Notes: generated by a model from the sequence alone, not told the origin. A stretch of DNA of 64,000 bases from Ignavibacteriota bacterium (GCA_003151825.1 PLYO01000037.1:69396-133395); one strand, 5' to 3'. Counted from the first letter of the stretch, positions 50,864 to 60,675 are shown. Numbers and translations are program-made.

Positions 50864-51993
50864 GCGAATTGCAATGCGTGCAGCGGTTGCATCCGTGCCG
50901 CGATGCGTGCCGGGATCAGCGTCGCGGAAAGCGCAAGCGCGAGTGAAATAACGGATACCAGCGCATAGTGCTGCCACTCAATCGAGACCGGCACGGAAGA
51001 CATGAAATAAATATCCGCGCGCAATTTAAAAAAATGGAAATACGACTCGGCCGAGCATAAAATGAAACCGAGCAGATCGCCAAGCAGCGTACCAACGATC
51101 GCAATTGCCATTCCCTGTGTAATAAAAATCCGCGCAATACCGGGCGTGCTGGCGCCTAATGATTTTAAGATACCGATCGAGCGCGTTTTTTCGATTACGA
51201 TAAGGAGCAGCGTAGAGATCATGTTAAAGGCCGCGACCAGTATGATGAGGCCTAAAATAATCGGTGTCGGTTTTTTTTGCAAGTCGATCCAGGCGAAGAT
51301 CGTCGGATATACATCAAAGACACTGCGCGCGATGCACGGGTAGTGCAAAACATGATTGATCGAATCGGCAACCGGAGCGGACGATTCGAGCGTGGGCGTT
51401 CGAACGTCATATCCACTCACCTGCGTAGTGCTGAACCCATTGAACGCTTGAGCAGCGGGAAGCGTGGTGTAAGCGAGCATATCGTCGTATTGGGACATGC
51501 CCGTCGCATACGTTCCAATGACGCGAAGCACGTGGAGATTCGCAAGAATATCCTCGCGCGTACGAAGGCGCTCGTTGAAACGGATCGCGGCGATATTCTT
51601 GCCCGGACCGGTCGATAGCTCGCGAGCAAGCCCCGTGCTGATAATGATGGGATCGATCGAATCGGCCACGGATTGGGCCAGCGAATGGCCGCTGACAATG
51701 CGCTTCATGGCAAGCACGGAGGTATCTTCCGTGAGAATGCCGCGAATGACCACTCCCACCACACCGCGCGGCGAACGAAGAATGGCCTCATGCTCCGCAA
51801 ATGGAGTAAGCTGAACGATGCCGCTCACCTTGCGCATCAAATAACGGGAAGTCCCAGGATAATCGGGTAACGGACGATTACCGTATGACGAAATCTCAAC
51901 ATTCGAAGTGTAACCCAGGACATTCCCGGTCAGCGTTTTTTCAAAGCCACTCAGGATGGAAAGCGTAACGACGAGCGACGCCGTGCCGAGCAT
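50860..51993 (-). CDS. LolC/FtsX-like ABC transporter permease, start codon unclear
   Basis: The annotated 377 residues begin at the first usable ATG but lack the expected N-terminus. The same frame continues upstream to about 52140 and encodes LIRYARYIAARYLLSRRGER, then a segment ending VSGIVLISAGGI, which is the family's usual first helix. No ATG, GTG or TTG occurs in that stretch (first plausible codons CTC 52125, ATC 52122). A run of eight T on the coding strand near 52133 could hide a frameshift or sequencing error. The rest has three C-terminal membrane helices (TPIILGLIILVAAFNMIST and others). LolC/E proteins release lipoproteins from the inner membrane; the LolD ATPase is not adjacent. 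Confidence 0.75.
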   Translation of the reverse strand: MLGTASLVVTLSILSGFEKTLTGNVLGYTSNVEISSYGNRPLPDYPGTSRYLMRKVSGIVQLTPFAEHEAILRSPRGVVGVVIRGILTEDTSVLAMKRIVSGHSLAQSVADSIDPIIISTGLARELSTGPGKNIAAIRFNERLRTREDILANLHVLRVIGTYATGMSQYDDMLAYTTLPAAQAFNGFSTTQVSGYDVRTPTLESSAPVADSINHVLHYPCIARSVFDVYPTIFAWIDLQKKPTPIILGLIILVAAFNMISTLLLIVIEKTRSIGILKSLGASTPGIARIFITQGMAIAIVGTLLGDLLGFILCSAESYFHFFKLRADIYFMSSVPVSIEWQHYALVSVISLALALSATLIPARIAARMQPLHALQFA

Positions 51994-52155
51994 AATTCCG
52001 CCTGCGGAAATAAGAACGATTCCCGAAACCCACCGGCGTTTGGATGCCGCACCATCCCGCCGCTCGCGTTCGCCGCGCCGGGAAAGAAGATACCGGGCCG
52101 CTATGTAACGCGCGTATCGGATGAGGTTTGCGAAAAAAAATGGTTGGGAACGATC

Positions 52156-52968
52156 CTACTCCTGATCGACTACGATTTGGTCGCTCCCGTCACTCATTCG
52201 GCCCGTCGCGAGCACGGTATAGTATCCGCCAGCCTCGAAACTCTGGGGGATCGTAAAGGAAACTTGACCCGTTGACAAGTTTGACGCCGGCTGAAAATAG
52301 AGCGTATGCGGCCCCGACGGAATAAGAACATAGTCGCTGATAATGCCCCACTGTATTGGAAGCGGCAATCTCGGTGGCCCCGATGAATAAAAGATAGAAT
52401 GTACCGCCGTCGTGTTATCGGCCGTATCGAGTTCGACGTAGAATTGATCGGCGTCCTGGATGCCATGTATAAAGCGAACATAGCACTCGTTGGCCGGCGC
52501 AGGCGTGAGTTTTTCAGAGTCCACACTGTATGTGTACCGAAGGCTGGTGTCTGATTTATCAGGAGTGTTATCGATATCGAAAAACAGGGCATAGGTATTC
52601 ATCGTATGGCCGAGTGGCGGCAAGAACATCGTATCGTACCAATCCAAGTTCAGACTCGGGACTATAATGGAAGCCAAGAAGATCATCGAAGAATCCGGCC
52701 ATACCGGGGAATACACGCTTGGGCAGAAATTTTGTGCGGCCACGAGCAAAGAAGCATCTGTTTTATGGATCGGGATATTCGTCGTCACGTTGTCCGGGAA
52801 CATACAAATGAACCGGACCTCCGCGTCGCCCGCCGTATCGCGGACCGTATCGCGGACGGTCACGGTCGAATCGACGGTTTTGATCTGCGTGATCGTCTTC
52901 GTGCAGGAATTTATTGAAACGATAATAATAACCCCGAACAGAAACGGCCAGAGAATATGATTTTTCAT
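52156..52968 (-). CDS. Lipoprotein with DUF4397-like domain
   Basis: A lipoprotein of about 270 residues (MKNHILWPFLFGVIIIVSIN then SC, lipobox Cys near residue 22). The linker is Thr/Val/Asp-rich (TKTITQIKTVDSTVTVRDTV). The C-terminal part, with ECYVRFIHGIQDADQFYVEL and LIPSGPHTLYFQPASNLSTG then YYTVLATG, resembles DUF4397 domains of exported proteins. An ATG at 52977 is also in frame. Function unknown. Confidence 0.65.
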   Translation of the reverse strand: MKNHILWPFLFGVIIIVSINSCTKTITQIKTVDSTVTVRDTVRDTAGDAEVRFICMFPDNVTTNIPIHKTDASLLVAAQNFCPSVYSPVWPDSSMIFLASIIVPSLNLDWYDTMFLPPLGHTMNTYALFFDIDNTPDKSDTSLRYTYSVDSEKLTPAPANECYVRFIHGIQDADQFYVELDTADNTTAVHSIFYSSGPPRLPLPIQWGIISDYVLIPSGPHTLYFQPASNLSTGQVSFTIPQSFEAGGYYTVLATGRMSDGSDQIVVDQE

Positions 52969-53081
52969 ACTTATCATAACACCGCCCGCGCAAAAAGATT
53001 TTTCCGGGTGGAGAAAAAAATCAGGATCGGGATAAAATATTTTGTTGTGACTTTCTGCCGGTTTTCCGTGTCTTATAGAGG

Positions 53082-55172
53082 ATGGGACGAAATAAGAAGC
53101 GGTATGAGGGGATAATCCTATTGGGATTACTGATGGCGCTCAGCGTTCCCGCATGCACCGTGGGCGATGCATTCGCAAGCGTCCGCCTTGCCTTCGACTC
53201 GACAAGGCTCGATTTCGGCAATGTCATCCTTTCGAGCGCCCACGACCTCGCGATCGAAGTCTGGGATACCGCTTCCGTCGCTATCGAGATTGACCAGTTC
53301 TCGCTCGCAGGGCAGGATCCGGGAGATTTTAAGGTCCTTTCCCCTGGCGCGCCTACCGTCCTTTCGCCTGGTGCTACCCCCACGAAGATCATCGTGCAGT
53401 TCAGCCCTCTAGCATTTGGCAATTGCTCGGGACTGCTCCTCATCGAGACGAGTGACGGAAATGTAAGCATCCCGCTCACGGGAAATGCCATCGGCGGCGG
53501 TAACCTCGTATGGGCGGACTCTTCGATTGACTTCGGGAATCTCGCGCCTGGCGGCGAACGTGACACCGTCATCGAGTTATACTCGGTTGGCACGGATACA
53601 GCCGTCATCAGCGGCATCGATTTTGCCGCTCCGGATAGCTCCTTTGAAGCACAATTCGTGACCGGCACTCCCCCGCCCATCGAGCTGCCTCCGGGGGATT
53701 CTATCGCCGTCAAAATTTCATTTCGCGGTCTTCCACTCGAGGGTGAGAAAGATGCCGTGCTGTTCGCCGAGAGCAGCGGGCTGAGTATTCCCTCCTGCGA
53801 TCTCATTGGTAATATCGAATTGGGTTCGTTTGCAACACTGCCCCCCTTCGGCATTGACTTTGGAGTGATGTACGCCGGGCAAATGCTGGATACGGCCATC
53901 CAACTCATCAATACCGGCGATGTGGACTTAGTATTCGAGGAATTGAGCCTTTCGCCATCGGGCGATGATTTCACTATTTTAAACGCGCCGCCAGTTCCGT
54001 TCACCCTTCCGGCGGGCGATACGCTATGGGTCACGATCCAGGCCAATCCCGGAATCGCAACTTCGCATCTTGCCTATTTGGATATGGTCTCGCAACAAGC
54101 ATCTCCAAATTTCGAGTCGGATAGTATGACGGTCTCGGTCACCCGGCCATCCATCAGCGCGCCATCGGTGCAAGCGCTATCCTACTATTGCGCCATCATC
54201 GCGGTCATCTCCGATACGGTTCCCATTTCGAATACCGGCCCCGAACGTGTCGTGATTACCAGTGTGACATCCAATGATCCCAGCGTCGTGCTTCGGCCCG
54301 ATGTTTCGTTCCCAGATACCATTGCGGCCGGCAGTACCATGCCAGTGGTCATTCATTTTATTCCATCCTCGGTGGCTGCGGACACGTTCGTTCTTCGAAT
54401 GATGGGAGGAGCCTATGCGATGCTCACGGATACCGTCGCCCTCCAACCGCTGGCCACGACGGCAACAGCCACCATTGTTGCTGCCTCGATAACAGGAACA
54501 GCGCCACAACAGGTCGAGGCACGCACTGCGACAAAGCTTGACGCCTTCGATCTCGATACGATCATCGTTCACATTTCTGTTCAGGATTCAAATGTGGCAA
54601 CGATTGATTCCTCGACAATCGCACTCTCAGCGGGACTCGCGAATGCAACCATCAGTTCTATTACCGCAGATCCGGGCGGCTACACGGTAACGATTACTTC
54701 GACCGCTCCCATTTCAGCGGCAGCGGGAAGTCCGCTCGTCACGATGGACCTGGATCGCTTCGTTTCGAATTCCGATTCGACAGGCATCATCGCTGCCATC
54801 GAAACGCCGGAGCGCGCCGGGTGTCTCGCATGGACCGCCGATACCACAATGGTAACCGGGCCAGATGTCTGCGGCAGTACCATACTAACGGATGTGCTTT
54901 CCGATCGTCCATTCCTTTCCGCGAAGCTTCGCCAAAATCCGATTTCGGACGAGAATGTGGAACTCTCCGTTATTGCAAACGCATCCGGCAGTGCTCGCTT
55001 CGAATTATTGAGCGCACTTGGAGAAATTCTCACGCAAGGATACCTCCAACTCTCCTCCGGGTTGAACGAGTGCTCGCTTCCAATGTCGGGAATCCGTTCG
55101 GGCGTCTATACGGTTCGTCTCATTTCGGAGAGCGGTTTTGCCGTAACCCTTCGACTCGTAATAATCGATTGA
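53082..55172 (+). CDS. Exported choice-of-anchor-D protein with T9SS domain
   Basis: A 696-residue exported protein. The N-terminus is a signal sequence (YEGIILLGLLMALSVPA). Repeated ASH/choice-of-anchor-D immunoglobulin-like domains follow: LDFGNVILSSAHDLAIEVWD, IDFGNLAPGGERDTVIELYS and IDFGVMYAGQMLDTAIQLIN, each with a later 'PGDxxxVxxxF' strand. Less regular beta domains come next. The C-terminus (KLRQNPISDENVELSVIANA then SGVYTVRLISESGFAVTLRL) fits T9SS type A sorting. A surface adhesin or scaffold role is plausible. A long open frame on the opposite strand is a shadow. Confidence 0.8.
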   Translation: MGRNKKRYEGIILLGLLMALSVPACTVGDAFASVRLAFDSTRLDFGNVILSSAHDLAIEVWDTASVAIEIDQFSLAGQDPGDFKVLSPGAPTVLSPGATPTKIIVQFSPLAFGNCSGLLLIETSDGNVSIPLTGNAIGGGNLVWADSSIDFGNLAPGGERDTVIELYSVGTDTAVISGIDFAAPDSSFEAQFVTGTPPPIELPPGDSIAVKISFRGLPLEGEKDAVLFAESSGLSIPSCDLIGNIELGSFATLPPFGIDFGVMYAGQMLDTAIQLINTGDVDLVFEELSLSPSGDDFTILNAPPVPFTLPAGDTLWVTIQANPGIATSHLAYLDMVSQQASPNFESDSMTVSVTRPSISAPSVQALSYYCAIIAVISDTVPISNTGPERVVITSVTSNDPSVVLRPDVSFPDTIAAGSTMPVVIHFIPSSVAADTFVLRMMGGAYAMLTDTVALQPLATTATATIVAASITGTAPQQVEARTATKLDAFDLDTIIVHISVQDSNVATIDSSTIALSAGLANATISSITADPGGYTVTITSTAPISAAAGSPLVTMDLDRFVSNSDSTGIIAAIETPERAGCLAWTADTTMVTGPDVCGSTILTDVLSDRPFLSAKLRQNPISDENVELSVIANASGSARFELLSALGEILTQGYLQLSSGLNECSLPMSGIRSGVYTVRLISESGFAVTLRLVIID

Positions 55173-55212
55173 ATCCCTACGTGAAAACTCATTGACGGCC
55201 AGGTTGAAAGAA

Positions 55213-55842
55213 ATGGAACAAGAGGTCGTTCTGAAAATCCGGCAGGATATTCGAACCCATGCAATTGCGGGACGCGATGCGCTCGATTCCGGCCTGCGTC
55301 ATAAGTGGAGTAGTGAAATTATTGAACGACTTCGCGATTATCTCTTCGAGAAGCTCGCCGCGGCGAACCGCTCGATTCATTGTTATATCAGTTTCCGGTC
55401 GGAAGTAGAAACGCGCGCGTTTATCGAGCGCGCGCTGCAAGAAGGAACGCGCGTTACGGTTCCCGTTATCGAGCGAAGTGAAACAAGCAACGTGCTGGGC
55501 CACACCGAAATTATGGAGCTTAAAGATCTTGTAAAAGGACGCTTTGGTCTCGAAGCGCCGGTCGTGCGAAATCCTGCTACGCCGGCGGCGATGCTGCATA
55601 CACTGGATGCTGTCATTGTGCCACTCGTTGCGTTCGACCGCTGCGGCACGCGGCTTGGTTATGGCATGGGATTTTACGACCGATTCCTACGCGAACTACC
55701 TCGAAGCGTCGAGCGTATTGGTCTGGCTTTTAGTATGCAGGAAGTGGATGACATTCCCATACTTCCGCATGACGAGCCGCTCGACACGATAGTGACGGAA
55801 CAAGCGATTATCAAAGCATCGCCGGCGATGCACCAGGAATAG
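55213..55842 (+). CDS. 5-formyltetrahydrofolate cyclo-ligase
   Basis: A 209-residue enzyme that converts 5-formyl-THF to methenyl-THF with ATP. The diagnostic motif is GTRLGYGMGFYDRFL; VIVPLVAFDRCGTRLG precedes it. Two starts are possible: ATG 55213 (preferred) or TTG 55192. The stop overlaps the GTG start of the PspC gene (TAGTG). Confidence 0.9.
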   Translation: MEQEVVLKIRQDIRTHAIAGRDALDSGLRHKWSSEIIERLRDYLFEKLAAANRSIHCYISFRSEVETRAFIERALQEGTRVTVPVIERSETSNVLGHTEIMELKDLVKGRFGLEAPVVRNPATPAAMLHTLDAVIVPLVAFDRCGTRLGYGMGFYDRFLRELPRSVERIGLAFSMQEVDDIPILPHDEPLDTIVTEQAIIKASPAMHQE

Positions 55843-57107
55843 TGCAAAGCTTAATCAGACCTCGATCGGGCCGCATGGTTTGCGGAGTTGCCATGGGGCT
55901 TGCCGAACGGTATGGCCTGTCGGCAGTGGTGATTCGCACGCTCTTTGTGGCAGCGTTCGTTGTTTCGCCGATCGCTGCACTCGTTTATGTGCTTCTTTCA
56001 ATCTCGATGCCATCGGAAGTAAGCGTTGCGGGGCAGCTTCGGCTTATTTCACCGGAGATGAATCTTGCGCCGCGCGAACGATTCGAGCGTTTCTCCCAAT
56101 TGCTTCTTCAACGTCTTCTCGGAAAGCAGTCGAAACACACCGTTCCTGCGCATACCGCCGCAATTGGACTACTCGTCTTCGCCGCGCTGCTCGAACTTCC
56201 TCGCGTCGAAGGCATTACGTTTTACCGGATGCATCCCTTAGTGGCAACGCTCTTGAATGATATTTCGAAAGTTGGGACCGCGCTTTTTTATCTTAGCATA
56301 GCAATCGCATTTTTATTTCAATGGAAACAGTCGTATCCCATTGCCGCCATTATTAATCCGGTGCGCGAGAAATTCATCCGCGATCGCGGCGCTCAAAAAA
56401 TGATCGGAGGCGTTGCATCCGGCCTTTCACAGGTGCTGGAATTGGACCCGGCTTACCTCCGCGTTCTACTCATTGTCCTCAATATCCTCACGATGGGGCT
56501 TACGGGCGCGGCGTATCTTTTAGTTTGGTATTTTCAGCTCGAGAAGGATGGGATGACCGTCACCCTGCCACCCAAAACATCGAACTCTTCCGCAAGGACG
56601 CACTCGGCATTTCGAATCGTGCTCGCCGTTTCATTCATTCTGCTGGCCGCTATCCGCATCGCAACGGAATTCCGCCTCTTTTTTTTTAACGAGTCATTCT
56701 TTACGGGATTGGCGATGGCCCTCGTTGGCATTGCGCTTGTATGGAACGGCCTTGGCGCCCTACAAGGACGAATTAAGATTTGGATCGTTGGCGGCGCTTG
56801 CGTTTTTTTTCTTGGGGTAGGCGAACTAACTTCTGCGGTAGCCCATATCCAACTTACTACTCCCGAGCGTTTTGAGATCGCCGAAATTATCCTTGCGCTT
56901 TCGATGGCCTATCTTGGAGTGGTCGCGCTTCACGGTTACGCGCGAAGGCTTGGACTCATATTCTCGCTCGTGTTTGCTGTAGCCGCCATGCTTATCGCTG
57001 TGCATTTCGTGCCTCCGGGCTATTTGATGGAGCTAATCCGATTCTACGATTTCTTTTACCCTATCCTTTTCGCCGGTCTCGGATTATGGATTGCGTTCGA
57101 GCGATGA
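55842..57107 (+). CDS. Tandem PspC-domain membrane protein
   Basis: A 421-residue membrane protein with two PspC domains: residues about 3-60 (RSGRMVCGVAMGLAERYGLS) and about 178-235 (RGAQKMIGGVASGLSQVLEL then DPAYLRVLLIVLNILTMG). A membrane pair lies between them, and four to five further helices follow. PspC proteins sense membrane stress in the phage-shock response; no pspA or pspB is nearby. It starts with GTG overlapping the preceding stop and converges with the nitrilase gene, 1 base apart. Confidence 0.85.
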   Translation: MQSLIRPRSGRMVCGVAMGLAERYGLSAVVIRTLFVAAFVVSPIAALVYVLLSISMPSEVSVAGQLRLISPEMNLAPRERFERFSQLLLQRLLGKQSKHTVPAHTAAIGLLVFAALLELPRVEGITFYRMHPLVATLLNDISKVGTALFYLSIAIAFLFQWKQSYPIAAIINPVREKFIRDRGAQKMIGGVASGLSQVLELDPAYLRVLLIVLNILTMGLTGAAYLLVWYFQLEKDGMTVTLPPKTSNSSARTHSAFRIVLAVSFILLAAIRIATEFRLFFFNESFFTGLAMALVGIALVWNGLGALQGRIKIWIVGGACVFFLGVGELTSAVAHIQLTTPERFEIAEIILALSMAYLGVVALHGYARRLGLIFSLVFAVAAMLIAVHFVPPGYLMELIRFYDFFYPILFAGLGLWIAFER

Positions 57108-57108
57108 G

Positions 57109-57915
57109 CTACAATCCATAACCCGATGATGGCCGGTCGGAGAAAATATCGTTGAAGGGATTGATGCGTTTATTACTTGCTTTCGAGAGATCCACATCGG
57201 CAGAGATAATCTCCTCTTCTTTTTCTGAAGCTGCGGACAGAACCTCGCCATTTATTCCTATGATGGCGCTCTCGCCCCGGAAGTGCAGCGTTTCCCCGCT
57301 ATTCGTTTCGGAGCCAACACGATCGGCAAAAGCGATCGCCACTTTGTTTTCGAAGGCGCGTGTTCGGAGCGTGGTGTGAAGCATTCCGGTGGTGGTGACG
57401 ATGTTCGATGGCATCGCGATAAGTTCCGCGCCAGCCAGCGCCAGCTTGCGCGCGGCCTCGGGAAAACGCCAATCGTAGCAAATGAGCATCCCCACGTTGG
57501 CAGTGCCCGCACGAGTTTCGAGAGAAAAAACGGGAAAGCCCAGATCGCCGCGCGTAAAGATTTGCATTTCATAATAAAAGAGATGTACTTTGCGATAATG
57601 TCCGACGAGTTTGCCATTTCCGTCAAAAGCAAGCGCGGAATTATAGAAGTTGCCGTCCGCCTTTTCGAGAAATCCTGAAATGACTGCTTTGTTTTCTTCG
57701 AGCGCGAATGCGCTTAACGCGCGAGAAATCGGCCCATCGATCGGTTCCGCAAGGGACGTAATTTCTTCTTTCGATTTAAAAAAATACCCGGTCTGGGCAA
57801 GCTCCGGAAAGACAACAAGATCCGCGTCCGACCGGCGGACAAAACCGCGAATCCGATCCAGATTATTTTGGACATCGCGATATTCAGGCGCGAACTGCGC
57901 GCAGGAAATCCTCAT
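57109..57915 (-). CDS. Carbon-nitrogen hydrolase (nitrilase superfamily)
   Basis: A 268-residue amidase-type enzyme with the Glu-Lys-Cys triad: Glu38 in VVFPELAQTGYF, Lys109 in HYRKVHLFY and Cys146 in LICYDWRFPEAA. Members hydrolyse small amides such as omega-amides or N-carbamoyl compounds; the substrate is not evident. It is 6 bases downstream of the outer-membrane barrel gene on the same strand and probably co-transcribed. Confidence 0.9.
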   Translation of the reverse strand: MRISCAQFAPEYRDVQNNLDRIRGFVRRSDADLVVFPELAQTGYFFKSKEEITSLAEPIDGPISRALSAFALEENKAVISGFLEKADGNFYNSALAFDGNGKLVGHYRKVHLFYYEMQIFTRGDLGFPVFSLETRAGTANVGMLICYDWRFPEAARKLALAGAELIAMPSNIVTTTGMLHTTLRTRAFENKVAIAFADRVGSETNSGETLHFRGESAIIGINGEVLSAASEKEEEIISADVDLSKASNKRINPFNDIFSDRPSSGYGL

Positions 57916-57921
57916 GGTGCG

Positions 57922-59895
57922 TTAAAAACTAAGCGTGGTGGTGAGTGTAAAATCGGTAAACGTATAGCTATAGAGCGACTGGGTTGCAACGACATTCGCA
58001 AATTCCAGCTTACCTTCCAGCAGCAGGCCATTGAATACTCCAATGAGACGGTACTCGAAAGGAAAGAGTTTGGAAAGCGAAGCATTAAAAAACGTTCCAT
58101 TCTCGGTGCGGCCGCTATCGAGAATTACGCCATTCGGGCGGAAGGCCGAGCCGTAAACGCGGTGCTCATACGAAAGATCGGCGCCGAAATCGAGATCGCC
58201 AAAAATGCGCGCGTCGCTGAAGAGTGTGTAACGTCCTAAGTTATAGGTATATTCATCGTCCGCGATTTGCGCTGCCGCTCGGACCTTCCCTTTTGCGCCG
58301 GTAACGATGTCCGCATTTGTCACATACGCCCGAAGGTTGGGATTGTCGTTAAATGCCATGAGCGCGCCCAGCGCCCACCGCTCGCCAATGAATTGAGCCA
58401 CACCAATCCCATAAGAAAATTGATCGAAATTCGATCGGGCTGTTTGGGTAACAGCCTTCTTAAACTCGATCGTGTCGCCCTTTTTCGGGCGAATAATCGT
58501 ATCGTATTTGGCGGGTGTAATGGTAACAACGAGCGGATTGAGATATTTTTTAAACCCAACCGCACCTTCTCCGATAAGGACGGTCGTTTTGCCTAACGCG
58601 ATTCGCGGCGTCAGCGTAAAACGATTTTCCGTGCTCGAATAGACGGAATCGAACGGGAACTCTTCGTGCGTATAATCGTAACTTCCGCGCAGGCTGAAAT
58701 TCGTGCTGGTCATCCCCTCGACGGATGCTCCGAATGTCAGCATTTTATTGTCATTCGGATTGCCGCCGTAATTGCCGCCGAAAAGGAGCGAATCCGCTGG
58801 AGAATAATGCACACCGGCATGATTGGTATAGACCACGGGAACCGTGAGCGCCGTGGCCATCGTAGATGCACCCGAGTCATCGGCGTCCTCGTGGACTGCG
58901 GCGTCATGATGTCCAAACATTCTGAGCCGCGTGCTCGAAGTGAGCAGCGTAATGTTTGGAGCCGCCGCCGCTCCTTCCGCAGTGGTTGGTTGAATGAGCA
59001 CAAGCGAGTGAAAAAGCTTTTTCGTCTCTGTGCTCGCGCCAGGCGGCGCGCTGGGCGTGGGCGCGGTACTCAGGTAATCCGCTTCGGGCTTGGCCTGCTG
59101 AAGGAAATGAATAGCCGCATCGAGAAGTTTAGCGTCAGTGTGCGAAGGTTTAGTTTGCGGCATCAATCCGAGGAGCGGCACGCGAAGGCTTTGCAATTCT
59201 GTTATCACGACTTCCGAAGTGCTTTCGCTATATCCCGCCGAGTCGAGGAGATCGGCGATGGTGGAAACCACGTCCGAAATGGAATCGCGAAGGTCTTCGA
59301 GTTCCGAAACGCGCGCCTTCGAAATCCCCTTAGGCGAAATGTCCGTCGAATCGAGTTCGCCGCTCAGGGTATAGAGTGCGGAGACTGCGAGATCGACTAA
59401 TGAATCATTCTTCGATTGCTGGTTATAGGCGGAACGCGGCGGAACAGGGCTTGCCGGCTGGAAAATTCTCAACGGATCAAGTGCATCTTGTTCCATTCCG
59501 AGTAAATGCGATGACCGAGGCAACTTAAATTCGTCCTCGGAACCTTTCTCGATTGCTTCGGCAGAAATCGCATCCTGATTCGAAAGATAAAATACTCCGG
59601 TCGCGCCAATCGACGTTTCCTGAAAACTCAGCCCCGGATTGACGGCATAAAAACTCGGCGTATAAGAACCGGTCAGCGAAATCGTTGATACGTTCGATGG
59701 ATGAACGTCATAATTGAGTTCGAACGCCGGCAGGAGTAGTTGATCGGGCGCAATCGTGTCGAGGCTTTGCACGTTGTTTGTGCGTTGCCCGCCTAACGAG
59801 ACCGAGCCGCTAAACTGGGCGCGCGCGTCGGCAACGATGAATGGTGAATGATGAATGGTGAATAGGCCGAAAATAATAATAGTGCGTTTCATCAT
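57922..59895 (-). CDS. Outer-membrane beta-barrel protein with helical insert
   Basis: A 657-residue protein. The signal peptide (MMKRTIIIFGLFTIHHSPFI then VADARA) contains an in-frame short repeat. Residues 27-110 are beta-rich. Residues about 165-300 are polar and helical (SELEDLRDSISDVVSTIADL) and look like a periplasmic insert. The last 300 residues show alternating polar/hydrophobic strands ending in FTLTTTLSF, a typical barrel C-terminus. I recognise no family. It starts a few bases after the kinase-like gene stop. Confidence 0.65.
   Translation of the reverse strand: MMKRTIIIFGLFTIHHSPFIVADARAQFSGSVSLGGQRTNNVQSLDTIAPDQLLLPAFELNYDVHPSNVSTISLTGSYTPSFYAVNPGLSFQETSIGATGVFYLSNQDAISAEAIEKGSEDEFKLPRSSHLLGMEQDALDPLRIFQPASPVPPRSAYNQQSKNDSLVDLAVSALYTLSGELDSTDISPKGISKARVSELEDLRDSISDVVSTIADLLDSAGYSESTSEVVITELQSLRVPLLGLMPQTKPSHTDAKLLDAAIHFLQQAKPEADYLSTAPTPSAPPGASTETKKLFHSLVLIQPTTAEGAAAAPNITLLTSSTRLRMFGHHDAAVHEDADDSGASTMATALTVPVVYTNHAGVHYSPADSLLFGGNYGGNPNDNKMLTFGASVEGMTSTNFSLRGSYDYTHEEFPFDSVYSSTENRFTLTPRIALGKTTVLIGEGAVGFKKYLNPLVVTITPAKYDTIIRPKKGDTIEFKKAVTQTARSNFDQFSYGIGVAQFIGERWALGALMAFNDNPNLRAYVTNADIVTGAKGKVRAAAQIADDEYTYNLGRYTLFSDARIFGDLDFGADLSYEHRVYGSAFRPNGVILDSGRTENGTFFNASLSKLFPFEYRLIGVFNGLLLEGKLEFANVVATQSLYSYTFTDFTLTTTLSF
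59838..59868. repeat. Short periodic repeat inside a signal peptide
   Basis: On the coding (minus) strand the sequence is TTCACCATTCATCATTCACC followed by ATTCATC. It encodes FTIHHSPFIV, i.e. the hydrophobic core of the signal peptide. It is almost the same as the repeat ending 3 bases before atpA (21189-21219), in the same sense relative to the gene. Confidence 0.8.
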
Positions 59896-59904
59896 TGCCG
59901 GCTC

Positions 59905-60675
59905 TCAGGAGATGTGGAGCAAGTTCCGATACAGCGCGCCGTAGCTCGCGGGATCGAGTGCGCTCGCGAGCCAATATAATCCCCACATTGTAAGGCCAAT
60001 CGAAACAGGCACGGAAAAATTATCGTCCAGATGGAGCGAGACGCTCGCGGCCTCGGCCACACCACCCACGATGGCCGCAAAAGCGCCAATGAAGTATTCG
60101 ATAGGAACCCAGCCAGCCTTGGGAGTAATAAGAATCACGAGCCAGGCCGTCACAATGAAGGCCAGCGTGCCTTCAAGGCTCTTATCCAGAAATCGGTGTT
60201 TGCCGAATTTGCGGCCAAAGATGGCGCTCGCGCTATCGGATACAATCAGGATGGAAAAGGCTGTTACGGCGATTAGCTTTGGAAAAATGGCCACGCAGAC
60301 AAGGGCGCTTATCAGCACGTACGTCGCTCCGCTCAACAATCCCATCCGGCGTTCGTGCGGACGAAGAATCTTATCGAACAGTTGCTCGACCATCCGGTGA
60401 ATCGCCGGAATATAATGGCGGCCCACGTCGATGAAGACCGAAAGGAGCGTCATGGGCACGAGCCATGCGAGCGCGGTCTCGCGATGCACGTAATAATAGA
60501 TGATTGGAATCGAGAGCGATCCTAAGTGGATACACTTCCGAATCAGCTCGCTCGCAAACGAAATCTGGCCTTCCGGCAGAGGTTCTGGCATAGCTGCAAC
60601 GCCTGAACTGCTCGGCCCGGATGGAAACCCCGCCGCCACGTTTTCCCTGTTTTTGATGGTTGTTTCAGTATTCAC
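59905..60675 (-). CDS. Dolichol kinase/DGK1-like CTP-dependent lipid kinase
   Basis: A 256-residue membrane protein with about six to seven helices. The N-terminal ELIRKCIHLGSL and the later SDSASAIFGRKFGKHRFLDK then SLEGTLAF match the dolichol kinase/CTP-dependent diacylglycerol kinase family related to phosphatidate cytidylyltransferases. A lipid substrate is likely but undefined. The GTG at 60675 gives a 28-residue polar extension; the ATG at 60591 is an alternative start. Confidence 0.78.
   Translation of the reverse strand: MNTETTIKNRENVAAGFPSGPSSSGVAAMPEPLPEGQISFASELIRKCIHLGSLSIPIIYYYVHRETALAWLVPMTLLSVFIDVGRHYIPAIHRMVEQLFDKILRPHERRMGLLSGATYVLISALVCVAIFPKLIAVTAFSILIVSDSASAIFGRKFGKHRFLDKSLEGTLAFIVTAWLVILITPKAGWVPIEYFIGAFAAIVGGVAEAASVSLHLDDNFSVPVSIGLTMWGLYWLASALDPASYGALYRNLLHIS

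Noticed and set aside
50860..52140. LolC/FtsX-like gene as a pseudogene
   Set aside because: Apart from the missing start codon the frame is open over the full family length, so a rare start codon or a one-base sequence error is more likely than decay.
53021..54046. 341-codon open frame on the minus strand opposite the choice-of-anchor-D gene
   Set aside because: Its translation is Ser/Pro-rich with no signal, and the plus-strand frame has repeated domains, a signal sequence and a sorting domain.
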